From: Micropterix aruncella
Lineage: Eukaryota; Arthropoda; Insecta; Lepidoptera; Micropterigidae
Assembly (NCBI GenBank): GCA_944548615.1
Contig: OX155955.1
Span: 13,184,027 to 13,248,026, forward strand
Direction: 5' to 3'
DNA length: 64,000 nt
This document shows, piece after piece, positions 33,711 through 44,560 of this stretch. The stretch's first letter is position 1, and each line of letters starts with the position of its first letter. Under the pieces are notes generated by a model. It was not told where the DNA came from and did no database searches. It was given only the letters and a program-made list of their open reading frames with translations. The position numbers were made by a program, and so were the translations under genes.

Positions 33711-34292
33711 GGTTCACAGATTTTACCAAGACTCAACTAATCATCATCGTCAACTAATCATATCGCGACTAACTTACAGCAATGTTATAGCTTGACTTGT
33801 AAGTCGACTATTTAAATGAAAATTTCTAGTATTTATTTAGCAAAATGTATTTATTATAACGTCAGTGACTACTGACTGTGTCGTGACAATAGACAACAGG
33901 TTGCAGGTGAATAAAATCGTACAACTTTAAATAGTCAGTAAACGTTTGTAATCACGTGCAAAACAGGCAGTAAATTCGCCGCAGGTAATGCCATAAAGAT
34001 GGTTATCTTGACTGCGGCCGCCTGTCGCGATAGTTGGGAGCACCTCGTTAGCGTAATTAATTAAATAAACGACCCTATCCGCCAGGAGATATTACATATC
34101 AGGAATTGTGGGGGTGATAAGATGGATAACGTCCCATGAGCATGTAATTAGAAGGAATTGAATTTGAAATGTTAAGCCCATTTGCCGCTCTGCTATCCTT
34201 TGATACATTATAAAATCGAACACTTTATCTTTATTTTTATCTTTATATTCATTGTCTCATTAAAAAGTTTTACAAATAAATTACACCGTATA
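33711..34292. other. No gene recognised
   Basis: Mixed AT-rich DNA. No family signature. Confidence 0.45.
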
Positions 34293-34300
34293 GTCTAACC

Positions 34301-34742
34301 CAGTGATTTTGAGCCAGTGGGTCGCAAGCCCTTGGGGGGTCGCGACTCCTTGGGGGGTCGCGAAGACACTCTCGGGGGGTCGCAGGCTGTCTAAAAATAA
34401 GAACCCAAAATATGACATAATATTTATTTATAAAATATGCAAACATATACGGCTTCGGATGAGAAACATATTTATTATATGTTTTGCTATAGCTTTTACA
34501 AAACTTTATGTTGATCTAAGATGGAAACAGTTAGGTAGGTACAAATTTGAAGATGAAAAACAGTTAAAATTAATGTGGTTTTTGCTATTGTTGTTACAAA
34601 AACTGTATTTATTAGATGCTTAAAGTTTCAGCTATGGAAGAGAAAACAGTCGAAGGGGGGGGGGGGGGGGGGTCACGTAAGAGTTTTATTGATTTTTTTA
34701 CCAAAAAAGAGGTCGCGATCTAAAAAAGGTTGGAAAGCGCTT
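34301..34742. mobile_element. 442-bp hAT-type non-autonomous element
   Basis: Left end CAGTGATTTTGAGCCAGTGG followed by GTCGC repeats; right end GGTCGCGATC...AAAGGTTGGAAAGCGCTT. This CAGTGNTTTTNAACC-plus-GGGTCGC layout is characteristic of hAT non-autonomous elements. The flanks GTCTAACC (34293-34300) and GTCTTACC (34743-34750) match at 7 of 8 positions, as expected for an aged 8-bp duplication. Three TTGGGGGGTCGC-like units lie near the left end and a long G run near 34656-34673. No transposase. Confidence 0.7.
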
Positions 34743-34750
34743 GTCTTACC

Positions 34751-36015
34751 TAACGAACCTATTAGATCGTTCTAAAGCAGTTTTTCCTAAGACATGTGTG
34801 TCTAAAAAATATAGAGAATCAAACTTGAAGAATTTCAGGAATCAAAGAACATAAGAATATTTTAAGAATATAAGAATCAAATTTAAAGAAAAAATATAAA
34901 GAATAGAATGTAAAATAATTTGATGGATCTGGTTACTGAAATGTAAAATGCAAAGAGAAAAATCAGGAAATTACACTAATTGGAATGCAGTGCACTTGTA
35001 AAAAAAGCAAATTTTTATTAACAGTAATTTAATTTAAATTCACGATATTTATAATCAAACAAGCAATCATATAAAATAGCGAAAATAAAAACAGAAATGG
35101 CAATAATGAATTTGAAAATTGTTGTTAGTACAGAATGATAAGAAAATCAAACAATAGTGTAACATTAGTAAAATAGTTTAAATATAAATTAAATAAACCG
35201 TTAGAACAATATTGTAGTACGGCATTTAAAATGTCTGTTGGCAATTTTTATACAATTCTCTCATTTAGTGGTAGTCCAGTGTCACTTCAAACTTTCTCAT
35301 ATATACAACGGTGATAGTTCTTTTAAAGTTAATTAAATTCATGGCCGCTTTTATGTCCCTTTGTATCGCATTTTTGGCCGGAATTACGCGTAGCTTCTTC
35401 GGCCCGCATCGTATAACGTGTTTCTGGTAATTTCATTAAGATACAAAAATACCTTTTTTATATTTTGAGAAAAAAAGTTTAGAAAAATAGAACTCATTGG
35501 AAAATCAGAAGATTATCTTGAACAAAATTCTGGCAACGACTAGGCCTCCACTTGAGTAGAAACAAACTCGTTTTTCGGTGCGAAATATAGATTTAAGCTG
35601 ATCACTTTATCCAAATATTTGTATTTTTCTGACATTCCCAGCGTGAAATTCGGTTGGCATCGCAGTAAACCTGAAAATGCTATCATTTAAACCAATTCCG
35701 CTTCGTTAGCCTGTGTGTAGTCGACGGGAAAAGTTGAAATAATATATGTGTACTTTTAATTAGTAATTTTATCCGCTGCCTCTAATGAGATATATAAATC
35801 ACTCGCCGGCATACGAAGCGATGTATCTTCTCATGATAACAACAATTAACCACTATTAACCACTGTTTTTGTCAGATCACATAAATGAAATAACCGTTTT
35901 TTTCACTGTAGATCACGACAAGAGATATGTTACAAGCTCAAGTCTCTTTTAAACGACGAGTCTCAGTTACCATAACATTTGTCGAATGATCCTTTTAATT
36001 TAGTATCACTGGCTC
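34751..36015. other. AT-rich stretch, no gene seen
   Basis: No coding signature or recognised repeat. Confidence 0.45.
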
Positions 36016-36019
36016 TCTT

Positions 36020-36290
36020 TACAACCGTAATCTCCAGTTCATTCTAATGAACCCTACACAGGATGAGGCGGCCGGAGAGATCTGGACTCTCCGTCAGGCC
36101 AAACGCGTCGTCTGTAGCAAGAAATCCCGAACTCAAGGCGCGGCCGGAGGCGGTCTGTCATCAAATGAAATTGCATTCGATGGCCGGATGGCCCGGCCCG
36201 TTGAGGTCGCAGGCCGGGTCGGTGTGTGTGTAGCGGGACGGACCGTCAGAGCGCGCACAGCAGTGCTTAGTACGCACTTACTATAGAATG
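36020..36290 (+). other. GC-rich segment with a 79-codon open frame, unassigned
   Basis: An abrupt GC- and CpG-rich patch in AT-rich DNA, with an ATG frame 36047-36286 that begins MNPTQDEAAGEIWTLRQAKR and is rich in Ala, Gly, Arg and Val. No motif is recognised. It could be a first coding exon, a 5' UTR or an unidentified repeat. Adjacent DNA gives no exon or promoter support. Confidence 0.2.
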
Positions 36291-36759
36291 TTTAGGTCAT
36301 TACTATGCACAATTCTATGGAATACTATGGCCATTACTATCGAATCAATTTTTCGGTATCCACATTAATCTGTGTACGAAATATTCGAAATCTAGTTGCT
36401 AATATGCTGAATGGATTCTTAAAAATACGCCTTTACATTATCATATATGCTCTTCATATCTATTCTCAACGTCAGCGACGAGTTTAGGCAGCGACGCGTC
36501 GTCAGCGAAATATTTCTTAAACTAAGGATGTTTTGTATGTTTCTGCATCCATACGTAGGTAGTTATGAATCTTTGGGTTTCAATATTAATTCATTAAATG
36601 AATTTATATTAATTAATATTCGTCTCTTTTTAAGCAAATCTTTAGTCCATTCTTCGCGCTTTCTATTTCTTTTCTCCTTTTGAGAAATTTCCGATAAAGT
36701 CGGAGCGTCTGTATCCGATGAACTACGTGGACTGGGAGACTGAGAGGCAGGGCCGACGC
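36291..36759. other. No gene recognised
   Basis: AT-rich, becoming GC-richer near 36690-36760. If the MITE at 36768 is removed, a frame (IKSERLYPMNYVDWETERQG...) continues across the junction for a few more codons before the next element. This is suggestive but unsupported. Confidence 0.35.
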
Positions 36760-36767
36760 GCTTACAT

Positions 36768-37532
36768 TAGTGATGGGCGTGATTCTCAATTTTAAATCAC
36801 GCAACAATCACGTTACTGGTATTTTTTCACGCGTGATAATAACTGCTACTCGTGATTTTCGTGATTGTACTGAAATGTACTGTGAAACGTTAAGTAACAA
36901 AGTTTCGTCAATGTGATAACTGATAACAGAAACGCGCATTATATTTGCTTAATATTTATTAGTAATTAGAAGAATTAGCGTTCAGAAAGATTATCTCTCT
37001 TGCTCTTTTGGTGCTAAGCCGAGTTCGTCTTTCTGAAATAATGTTATTTTATTGCTTTAACAAATCATGAGCAAACTCATTTACACGAACGATTACGACA
37101 CGAGCGATAACAGTGTCCAAATTCATGCGACAACAGTGTCCAAATTCACGTTACGTACGAAATGAACGCGCCACTCATCAGTCATCGTCCAGCCGGCGCG
37201 GGCGTTCGCCCAGAACGAACGGCAAATCACTGATCCACTGATCGCCGATCACATCAAGAATGAACGAAACCAAATGAACGGTTCAATTCACCGATCATCG
37301 TTCAGTGGCGCGCCGCGCGGTCGTTCGACGGCGTTCAGTGAGAACGGCCAATCACTGATCATATAATCACGCGTGATCGGTCGCGTCGTAGCGGCGCCGA
37401 GTGATGGCAACGCGGTGCTGTTCGTAGCCGTGATTCAAATAGCATGTTCTTTCAAATTCTCGTAACGCGTTCTTCGTGATTGCAAATATCACACGTTATT
37501 GTTATTGCTATTCGTGATCACACCCATCACTA
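36768..37532. mobile_element. 765-bp hAT-type non-autonomous element
   Basis: Inverted ends TAGTGATGGGCGTGATTC (left) and the reverse complement of GATCACACCCATCACTA (right). The flanks are GCTTACAT (36760-36767) and GCTTACAC (37533-37540), 7 of 8 identical. The interior is packed with short motifs such as TCACTGATC, CGATCA and GAACG in both orientations, typical of subterminal transposase-binding repeats. It has GC-rich patches but no coding frame. Confidence 0.75.
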
Positions 37533-37572
37533 GCTTACACACTGTTCAAATCCGGCTGCGCCTTCAGTCCAG

Positions 37573-38112
37573 CCCCGGGATTCTGAAGAGGTGATACGAT
37601 ACGTCAACGCGACGCGATATTAAATTCGATATCGTCTTCAATCCGACGACTTGATTGTTTCCGTTTCAGAATCGTCAGCTAATTTCGGAACTCGATACTT
37701 CCCACCTCGATATCGTGTTCTGATTGGCCGAGGAAGGCCGTTTGGTAGTGAGCGGCGTATGCTCGATTCCAACCGGGCTCTGAGCGCACTTAGTGCATTA
37801 GACTAAGGGCAATTCGGAACGCGTCCTTTATTTGTTAAATCGAATATTGTTATTTTTCGGCACTATATTCTAACTTCAGTAGGTAGTCTTGGGTGGGGAT
37901 AGTCGGTAATTATTGCTGAACGGGGATTTTTACTGCCATTTTCCAGCTATCTTCTAGGTCCTAGAGAAACGACATGCAGACGCCACCTCATGTGCTGCCG
38001 TCTATTCTAACCTCAATTCTGACGATGGAAGGAGTATCAAATCGCTTCCAGAATCGCAAATATCGTCGAGTGAGACAATCGTGTATCGCATCGTCGCTTC
38101 AGAATCCAGGGG
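37573..38112. mobile_element. Inverted-repeat element with ATTCTGAAG ends
   Basis: The left end CCCCGGGATTCTGAAGAGG and the inverted right end CCCCTGGATTCTGAAGCGA continue as similar GATACGATA-rich arms. Inside are several copies of CGATATCG, TTCAGAATC and ACGACTTGA in both orientations. A related left half begins at 63891 at the window edge. The target duplication is not clear. Non-coding; the 73-aa frame at 37974 is a by-product. Confidence 0.55.
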
Positions 38113-38585
38113 GCAGATCCGTCCGGCCTGTCCTCATCGTGTGTTGCCCGCATAAGTATTTTGGTGGTGCCAATTCAATTTGGTACTATATCTGATATAG
38201 CTCACTTTAGCGCGGTTATTTACTCTACAAATTATTATTGACAAAATACAGTTATAGACCGATAATAACCATTGTTTCCTCGTTCCACAAAGCAGTAGAT
38301 CGCGTCGATGCAGTAAAGAAGACAACGCAATTGCATTATCGTGAGTCACGGATGCGCCCAGGGTTTCCCGCGCATCTTCCATCAGCCGAGCGCATTGTTC
38401 TCCGAGACACTTAAGTGCGTGTAGGTCACGAATGCAACACTCCGGTTAAGCAGCATATTACGGTTTTAAATTATGCGATGGCAAAGGTTAACAGCGCTTG
38501 ACGCGACTCGACCCTCGGCCGTATCGATTTCTGCTCACTACTGATAAACGAAGGCGTGTTGTGTTGCATTGTTCGATGATTGTTA
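38113..38585. other. No gene recognised
   Basis: Mixed composition. The minus frame 38134-38382 has no motif. Confidence 0.4.
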
Positions 38586-39027
38586 TACTGGGTGAGTTTT
38601 TAATAAGTGACATCCTTGAAGTGAGTGAATCATTGGGAAAATAAGCTGGGAAGCAAGTAAGCTGGGAAAATTTATTATCCCAATTTTTGTTTGGGAAAAA
38701 TAGGAAATATTTTTTTTTCCAAAATTTGACATTTTGAATATTTTGAAAAATAGTATAAAAAAAGAGCTGAGCGCGTAGCACTATATAGCGGTAAGTAACA
38801 TATTGCGAATGTTGTTTATTCGCAATATTTTACATATTGCTAGATGGCGCAGTGCGCCCAACATTTGTCAAACTTTTATTTATTCGTGAAGTTTTTTAAA
38901 GTTTCCAAAAAAATAGAAACAAATCATTTTTTTTTCTTTTTCCCATTTTTTAAACTTAAACGTTGCTTTGTTCCGCGTACTGATTCACCCACTTCAAGGA
39001 TGTAACTAATTAAAAACTCATCCTATA
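38586..39027. mobile_element. Foldback MITE family Z, third copy
   Basis: Ends ATACTGGGTGAGTTTTTAAT and the inverted ATATAGGATGAGTTTTTAAT, with a second inverted block ACATCCTTGAAGTG(A/G)GTGAATCA at both ends. The centre has ATATTGCGAAT inverted to ATTCGCAATAT, and CTAGATGGCGCAGTGCGC corresponds to TTAGATAGCGCATCGTGCTC of the copies at 14938 and 23558. A separate locus, so this is a real dispersed family. Confidence 0.65.
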
Positions 39028-39147
39028 TACGTGCAGTGAATACCAGTCTGGTACCAGAGCAAGTATGGATTGGTTCAAATGGAGATTCCTGATGGATTCT
39101 AATGGTTCCGTTTGGCAAGGACCTGAGGGCCTGTCTAGGATTTCTTG

Positions 39148-39781
39148 GTTCGGCTTAACTCACGGTTCAGCTCCCATCCAGTAGCCTCCTCGAAGAGGGA
39201 CTTACTCTGGGGCGCTGTGAACTCTGCCTGCGGCTGTAAGCTGCAGTCGTAGACAGTTGGGATAGGAAATTCAGATCCATGGGAACACCTCGGGCGGAAC
39301 TAGGCGGTTTGCGTACCGGGCTCTGTCAACCAAGCGCTTGCGCAATCCTACGACTAACCGGGGGAGCCTGGAGACGTACGTTTTCTAAGAAGCGGGGGTA
39401 GCTGTTGACCTGGCATCACCTATTATTAAAAACGGGCCGTTGGCCACCCTATCCCGAGTGAGCGATAAAGGGTGTCACAGATCCGCGATTAATTCCTTCT
39501 GAAATACCGCTAACGCCAGGTGGAGGCCACGCAAGCGATCTCGAAGCAATGATCAGATAAGGACCGAGAAATCCTTCTAAATCTGGCAGTAAGGGCGCAT
39601 GAAAGCCCGCTGGATGGCACTTCCCAGTGCCTCATGTTAAGGTGTCGGATTTTTACGGGCTGTTGGCGGATTTCGACTGTGGATTGTGTTTGTCTTTAAA
39701 GTCTTTGATATCATACTTTGGGAGACAGAATGGTATGATGCCGTTATAGCTCGCGGAGGTGGCGGGTTCGCCCAAAGCAGG
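39148..39781 (+). repeat. CpG-rich repeat X, subfamily A
   Basis: Shares AACTCACGGTTCAGCTCC, AGTAGCCTCCTCGAAGAGGG, GGGAACACCTCGGGCGGA, AAGAAGCGGGGGTAGCTGTT, ACCGCTAACGCCAGGTGGAG, AAATCTGGCAGTAAGGGCG and GCGGGTTCGCCCA with 31318-31965 in the same order. No open frame is shared. Confidence 0.65.
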
Positions 39782-40471
39782 GTTTGATAATATAATCAGG
39801 GGAGAATTTCATCATCAAACTTTTTTTAAGAATAACAATAAAAATTAAACTATAAGGTGTAGCAGAAGTAAGTGCGTAAATTTCAAGAAGTGGTCAAAAA
39901 ATTGTGAACCATAAAGTTATAATTTCATCATCGCCTGAAAATACAAAAAAAAATAATCTTCTCTTGGATATGGAAGCGTACCCCTTATCAAGTCGATCGT
40001 TTGCGACAAGCATCTTAATAAGATAATAATTGAAACTATGAATCCCCACAGCATCACGGAATAATTAATGCGAAAATTTAGCGTTCATGACGTCATTCTT
40101 CTGATTGTTTCACAATGACATGACAAGCCAAAATACTCGCAGTCTCATTATTCGCAATTCCATCATCGTTACCATATTATACATTTTCGAATGTCTCCGT
40201 TGCGAGTATTCTACGTCCAAGTAACCCTTAGTATATTACGGAACCCCCTATAGACCCTACTATATAAATAAAACCTTATCACAATTCTTCCTATTTTTGC
40301 GAGAGCAGAGAGCAGCTTTTATTTTTTATATTATTGATTGAGTGATATTATTGACTCATAAACACATTATTTATTATAATTTTTGCAACGATCCACAGTT
40401 TCGAAATATTCACTCAGCGTTGAACTCTACCAGGGATATCGTCAAACTTGTCCTTATTTCAGCACTCATAA
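39782..40471. other. AT-rich stretch, no gene seen
   Basis: No family signature. The sequence next to the Helitron start is AT-rich, the usual Helitron target context. Confidence 0.45.
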
Positions 40472-41550
40472 TCTATATAATAAAAATGAGTCGGGTTTTA
40501 TGTATGTTACCTAATAACTCACGAGCGGCTGGCCCGATTTGAACGATTCTTTTTTTGTTTTGTTCGTAATCATTTCGGTGTTGCTATAGGATATAAAAAA
40601 ATTGGAAAATCTCTCGGAAAAGTGAGAAAAATGAGAAAAACCAAAAATTATTTTAGTACCGAGCTTGATCATAGATGGCGTTGTTTGACAAGAATAAAAA
40701 TACGAAAATTCGATAATCAAGATGGCGGCACGGTGCAAAAACTGACAGTTGACAGTAAGTTGAATTTTACGAATTTTTCATAGCGTTTTAGTGATTCTGA
40801 AGGTAACTCAACTGAATTAACTGAATTTGTGTAATTCGCGAATGTTTTTGCAGGTTTTACAATCATTTTTCACAGTTATACTCTTGCACAGACGATCCAA
40901 TCTCAGCAAGGTGACCGCTCGAGCAGGACGACAAAGAGAGGTTCGACCAACTGAAAGCGATGAGCATCGCCAAGAATTGAATGAAGCGGCACGGATCCGT
41001 AATGTTGCAGTGCGAAGACGATTGAATATGAGACAAAACACATACAGAGAGGCATTCTATTATAATCTGGCGATTATGAATGCATGGAAATTGGAAAAAT
41101 GGACCATTTGTGCCAATGTTGCAATGCCTTTAAGTACCGCCACGAACCACTCGGTTTGTGTTGCGCAGGAGGTAAAATGAGATTAACGCCATTAGTTCCA
41201 CCACCAGAGAAATTAGGATCGTTGGTGTCTGGAAGAACACCAGATTCTAGGCATTTTCTGCCGTACATACAATATTACAATAACTGTTTCCAAATGGCTT
41301 CATTTGGTGCAACACATATTATTCGCGACAATTTTATGCCCAAATCTGAAAAAAGAGAAGAAATCAATGGAGAGTCAAACAAAATCGTACTGTTTACACA
41401 CTTTTCTCTTCCATTTCGAACACAACGAGCACAACGAATCTACAAGTGCCAATTGATGAAACTGCTCTTTCTAGAAATTACCTAAGTTAACGTCATCTGC
41501 TGCCAAACGAACAAATTCGTGGCGAGACGAAGTTCGTCGGGTTCCGCTAG
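40472..41550 (+). mobile_element. Helitron, internally deleted, both ends intact
   Basis: The left terminus TCTATATAATAAAAATGAG is preceded by A. The right end has the hairpin GACGAAGTTCGTC, then GGGTTCCGCTAG followed by T. Insertion between A and T with 5' TC, a 3' hairpin and CTAG is diagnostic. It carries N-terminal Rep/helicase remnants (separate entry) but not the Rep HUH motif or helicase domain, so it is a deletion derivative of about 1.08 kb compared with several kb for autonomous copies. Confidence 0.88.
40827..41485 (+). pseudogene. Helitron protein N-terminal fragment, frameshifted
   Basis: Two overlapping frames make one broken protein. The first (40827-41180) has the Arg/Glu-rich lead-in REVRPTESDEHRQELNEAAR and RRRLNMRQNTYREAFYY. 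The second (41084-41485) continues with MDHLCQCCNAFKYRHEPLGL, CCAGGKMRLTPLVPPPEKL, HFLPYIQYYNNCFQMASFGA and HIIRDNFMP. The C-x-x-C...CC..GK..L.PL.PPP..L and F...I..YN..FQM.SFGA blocks are the conserved region just before the Helitron_like_N domain. After about 41390 the homology fades and the Rep and helicase domains are absent. Confidence 0.75.
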
Positions 41551-42710
41551 TCATACAATATTTTTACATACAATCATACATTGTAGGGTAATGTCTCCAG
41601 TGAACGACCGAACCCCAATGAATGAACAAAACGTTGTTTTTTCCGAAAAATAAGAAAACAGTAAGTCTGAATAATATTAGGTATTTTTCTTTCAGTAGCA
41701 ACATTATTGTTATGTAATATGGCAACACGCCTCTTATCTGTCATGGTTCCCTTTGGGCGTGACATTCATTTAAAGTTGACGTGTTCATCGTGTGATCCGT
41801 ATCTATGAACTGGAATTCATGAAACAAGGTGAGACATCGTACTGCAGTCATGACTATTTATTCATATTTAAAGTTTCAGTGAGAAACAGTTCCGTTCTTT
41901 GAATAATCCATGGAGCAGTAGTTTAGTTTAAACTCATTTCACTTTGATTTTTGTCCGTTATGAGTAAAAAATTGAGTGTTCCATTACTAGTTCACAAAAA
42001 CGCAGAAAAGCTAGTGAATGCACGTTATTCATTTACCGTTAAGTTCGAAATTTGAAAATATTTTTAATAACCATGTCAATATAAATTGAAAAGATTGTTA
42101 TTTTTTTTTTCTAGAATACACACCGCAAAAAATGTTTTTCTGATGATTTTCAATACCTTTGCAATTGGAAGTTATTAATTAATTACTAAATATGTACTGT
42201 TATTATTGGGTTTTATTGGGAAGTTTCTGTTCATTAACTCATCATTCTGTTTTGAGGTCTTTTTTTATACATTTTTGAATATTTCGAAAACTAAACAGAA
42301 CACCTAAGAAAACGAAATAACTGTTTATGGTTGATTATTAAAAATGGCATTAAAGGTCGTATGTAAATATCTTGGCACCGAAATCGCTTAGGTTGAGGGA
42401 TCCCGTAAGGGTTCACTGGATACAGTACCCTATATCGATGCATTTGACCATCATCACTCTTCTCTGATGACGATGTACATAGGGAAATAAAAAAAGGGGG
42501 AACTTGATCGAAACCTGAAATTCTCAAAATAAATTTTACTCGGTAGTAATTATCAGATAGCAAACTACGACAGTTTTAATGTTACTAGGCGGTCGGCTAT
42601 GTTGATTTTTCGTAATTCCGAAGCGCCAGTGTCGTTAGTCAGATTTTGTTCGTCATTAGAGCAGATCGTATGGTTCTCAGTGCAATAAATAAACATTTTG
42701 TTTGATTTTT
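41551..42710. other. No gene recognised
   Basis: Mostly AT-rich. The minus frame 42291-42563 (90 aa) has no motif. The sequence upstream of 42710 ends in a pyrimidine tract and CAG (next entry). Confidence 0.4.
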
Positions 42711-42713
42711 CAG

Positions 42714-42766
42714 TAGATTTACATCTCGTTTTGATAAGTGTTTGGATATGGATCGCAATATCGAAG
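42714..42766 (+). CDS. Candidate exon with start codon, unassigned
   Basis: TTTTGTTTGATTTTTCAG (to 42713) is a good acceptor and GAAG|GTAGGTATT (GT at 42767) a good donor. The 53-bp segment between them contains ATGGATCGCAATATCGAAG, giving M-D-R-N-I-E before the donor. This is the structure of a 5'-UTR exon carrying the start codon. No further exon could be linked. It may be chance or part of an unidentified element. Confidence 0.2.
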
Positions 42767-43514
42767 GTAGGTATTGCAGGGTAGTTTTATACCTTTAGCG
42801 TTCTCTATTGGCTTTACTTTCGCGCTGAATTAGCGAACTATAACTGGCGTCCGATTTTATAATTTCTTTTTCATGTCGAAATGACGTAATTACGCTCTTT
42901 TATGCGAAACGAATCGAAAGAGCAAACTTTATATGAATGAGTTTGGCACTTCTCCATAATCTCTGCGATCCAAACGTTTTCAGGCGATTTTGTAACTTTT
43001 ACTCGAAACGCCCTTCGCATCTTCGCAGATTTCGCTTCGCAAACTTTTCGGCGGCTTCAGAGGGAACGAAAACTTTTGTATCTTTCAAATTTGATTAGTC
43101 AAAAACCAAAAGTACGATTAATGTGTTTTGTGACAAAAGATTTTACGAAAAACATTTACTATCAAATAAAATTGCATGTTTTTTGCAGAGATAGATCCAT
43201 ATTTTAGAATAAGTACCGTTTCAACACCGTTTTACGTATGACAGCCGGCCCGTGCGTGTATGCGTGATAGTTCACGTATGCGCGCATCTTGCTTTAATAA
43301 GCAATGTTGTCAATTCTCTATCGCTAATAGTAAAAATTAAGCGAAGCGAAATGTGTTTGTTATAAAATTGGCAGCTATACTTCGGAGGATTTCCGAATAA
43401 AATTATGAATAATACTTTAGACTTTCATATAGAGAGATATGTTATGAAAAATATTTTTTTTAAGTTTTTCGATTATCAGAGAAAAAAAATTCGCTACAAT
43501 AAATATGTCTTTAG
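42767..43514. other. No gene recognised
   Basis: Mixed composition with several GCGAAGCGAAA-like motifs (43020-43050, 43340) in both orientations. No family identified. Confidence 0.4.
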
Positions 43515-43790
43515 GTTTGTTTGTTTACACTTTTTTTGTGAAATTTCACAATGGGCGGGTTTATTGTCATACGACAATATTTTACAACCAACCCTACTGT
43601 AAAGAGTTTATATGTATGTGTGCATGTAACATGTGTGTAAGTGTGTCTTGTTATTGCATTCGATCGACAGAATTGAAACGCAATCCGGTAATTTTATCCC
43701 AACGGAAAATGGTGACTCAGTCGGGAATAGAACCCGGAACCTTACAATGTAAGATCAGGCGACCTAACCACTATGCCCCCGGGCCGTGTC
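43515..43790 (-). mobile_element. tRNA-derived SINE, minus strand
   Basis: Read on the minus strand, a tRNA-like head contains an A-box-like TAGTGGTTAGG (43763-43773) and the B-box-like GGTTCTATTCC (43724-43734, one change from the consensus GGTTCGATTCC). A body shared with 57358-57640 follows (CATTCGATCGACAGAATTGA, CAATGGGCGGGTTTATTGTC in plus orientation), ending in an AAACAAACAAA tail at 43515. The tRNA head, shared body and tail make this a SINE and not a tRNA gene. Confidence 0.8.
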
Positions 43791-44560
43791 ATTCTCTCTG
43801 TATATACAATGTTTCGAAAAACTATTTAAAGAGGAATACTTGTATATATTTTATAGCTACTAAAACAAGTATGAAATAGTTTTGATAAACTTTAAGGGTC
43901 AAATATATTTATGTGCGACTTTGATATTGACACCTTTGGTGTTACCTACAAGCTAAAGTTTATATCAAAACAGCAGTGTACATTCGCAAAGTTTACTCGC
44001 CTCTGGGCAAGTGCATGTTTACAAAGCCTTGACACTGAGTATTGCATTGTGTAGTGTAGTGGATATCCAATATTGACGCGCACGGCAGGTCAAGACGTGG
44101 CGTATCAAGGTGAGTGGCGTATACTCAACAGGTATCGAGTATCAGATTCGCGTTCAATCTATTTGCAAGTTGAATAGTTCGCAAATTAACAGACATTGGC
44201 GCTGCAACGGCCAATTAATTTCACTTGAGCTAGAGCCGCGACTCGATTACAATCTGTTCATTCAATCGAACTCGACCGACTCGACTGACAAGCTGCAATG
44301 GCCGCCTTCGACTGTAATATTATTACAGTGTAATTTAATAAGGCGCTTTAGTAAACATATGTTTAGCAGAACCTAAAGGAGTAATCATAATATGGCGAAT
44401 TTCTTTCCAATTTGAGATTTGCCTCATTTTTTTAACGTAAGTAGTCCCCCAATATTCCTTCATGAGCTGTCACAAACATGCATTCCGTAACTTGTGCCGT
44501 AAAAATGATCATTTTAGCTACTCTTTCGCAGTAAGAGTAATTAAAAAACCTAAACATATA
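43791..44560. other. No gene recognised
   Basis: Mixed composition. GCGTATCAAG|GTGAGTGG near 44111 is donor-like, but no frame or acceptor supports an exon. The 88-aa plus frame at 44110-44376 has no motif. Confidence 0.35.

Noticed and set aside
34303..34623. 106-aa plus frame as a gene
   Set aside because: It starts at the left terminus of a hAT-type MITE and translates GTCGC repeats and AT-rich filler.
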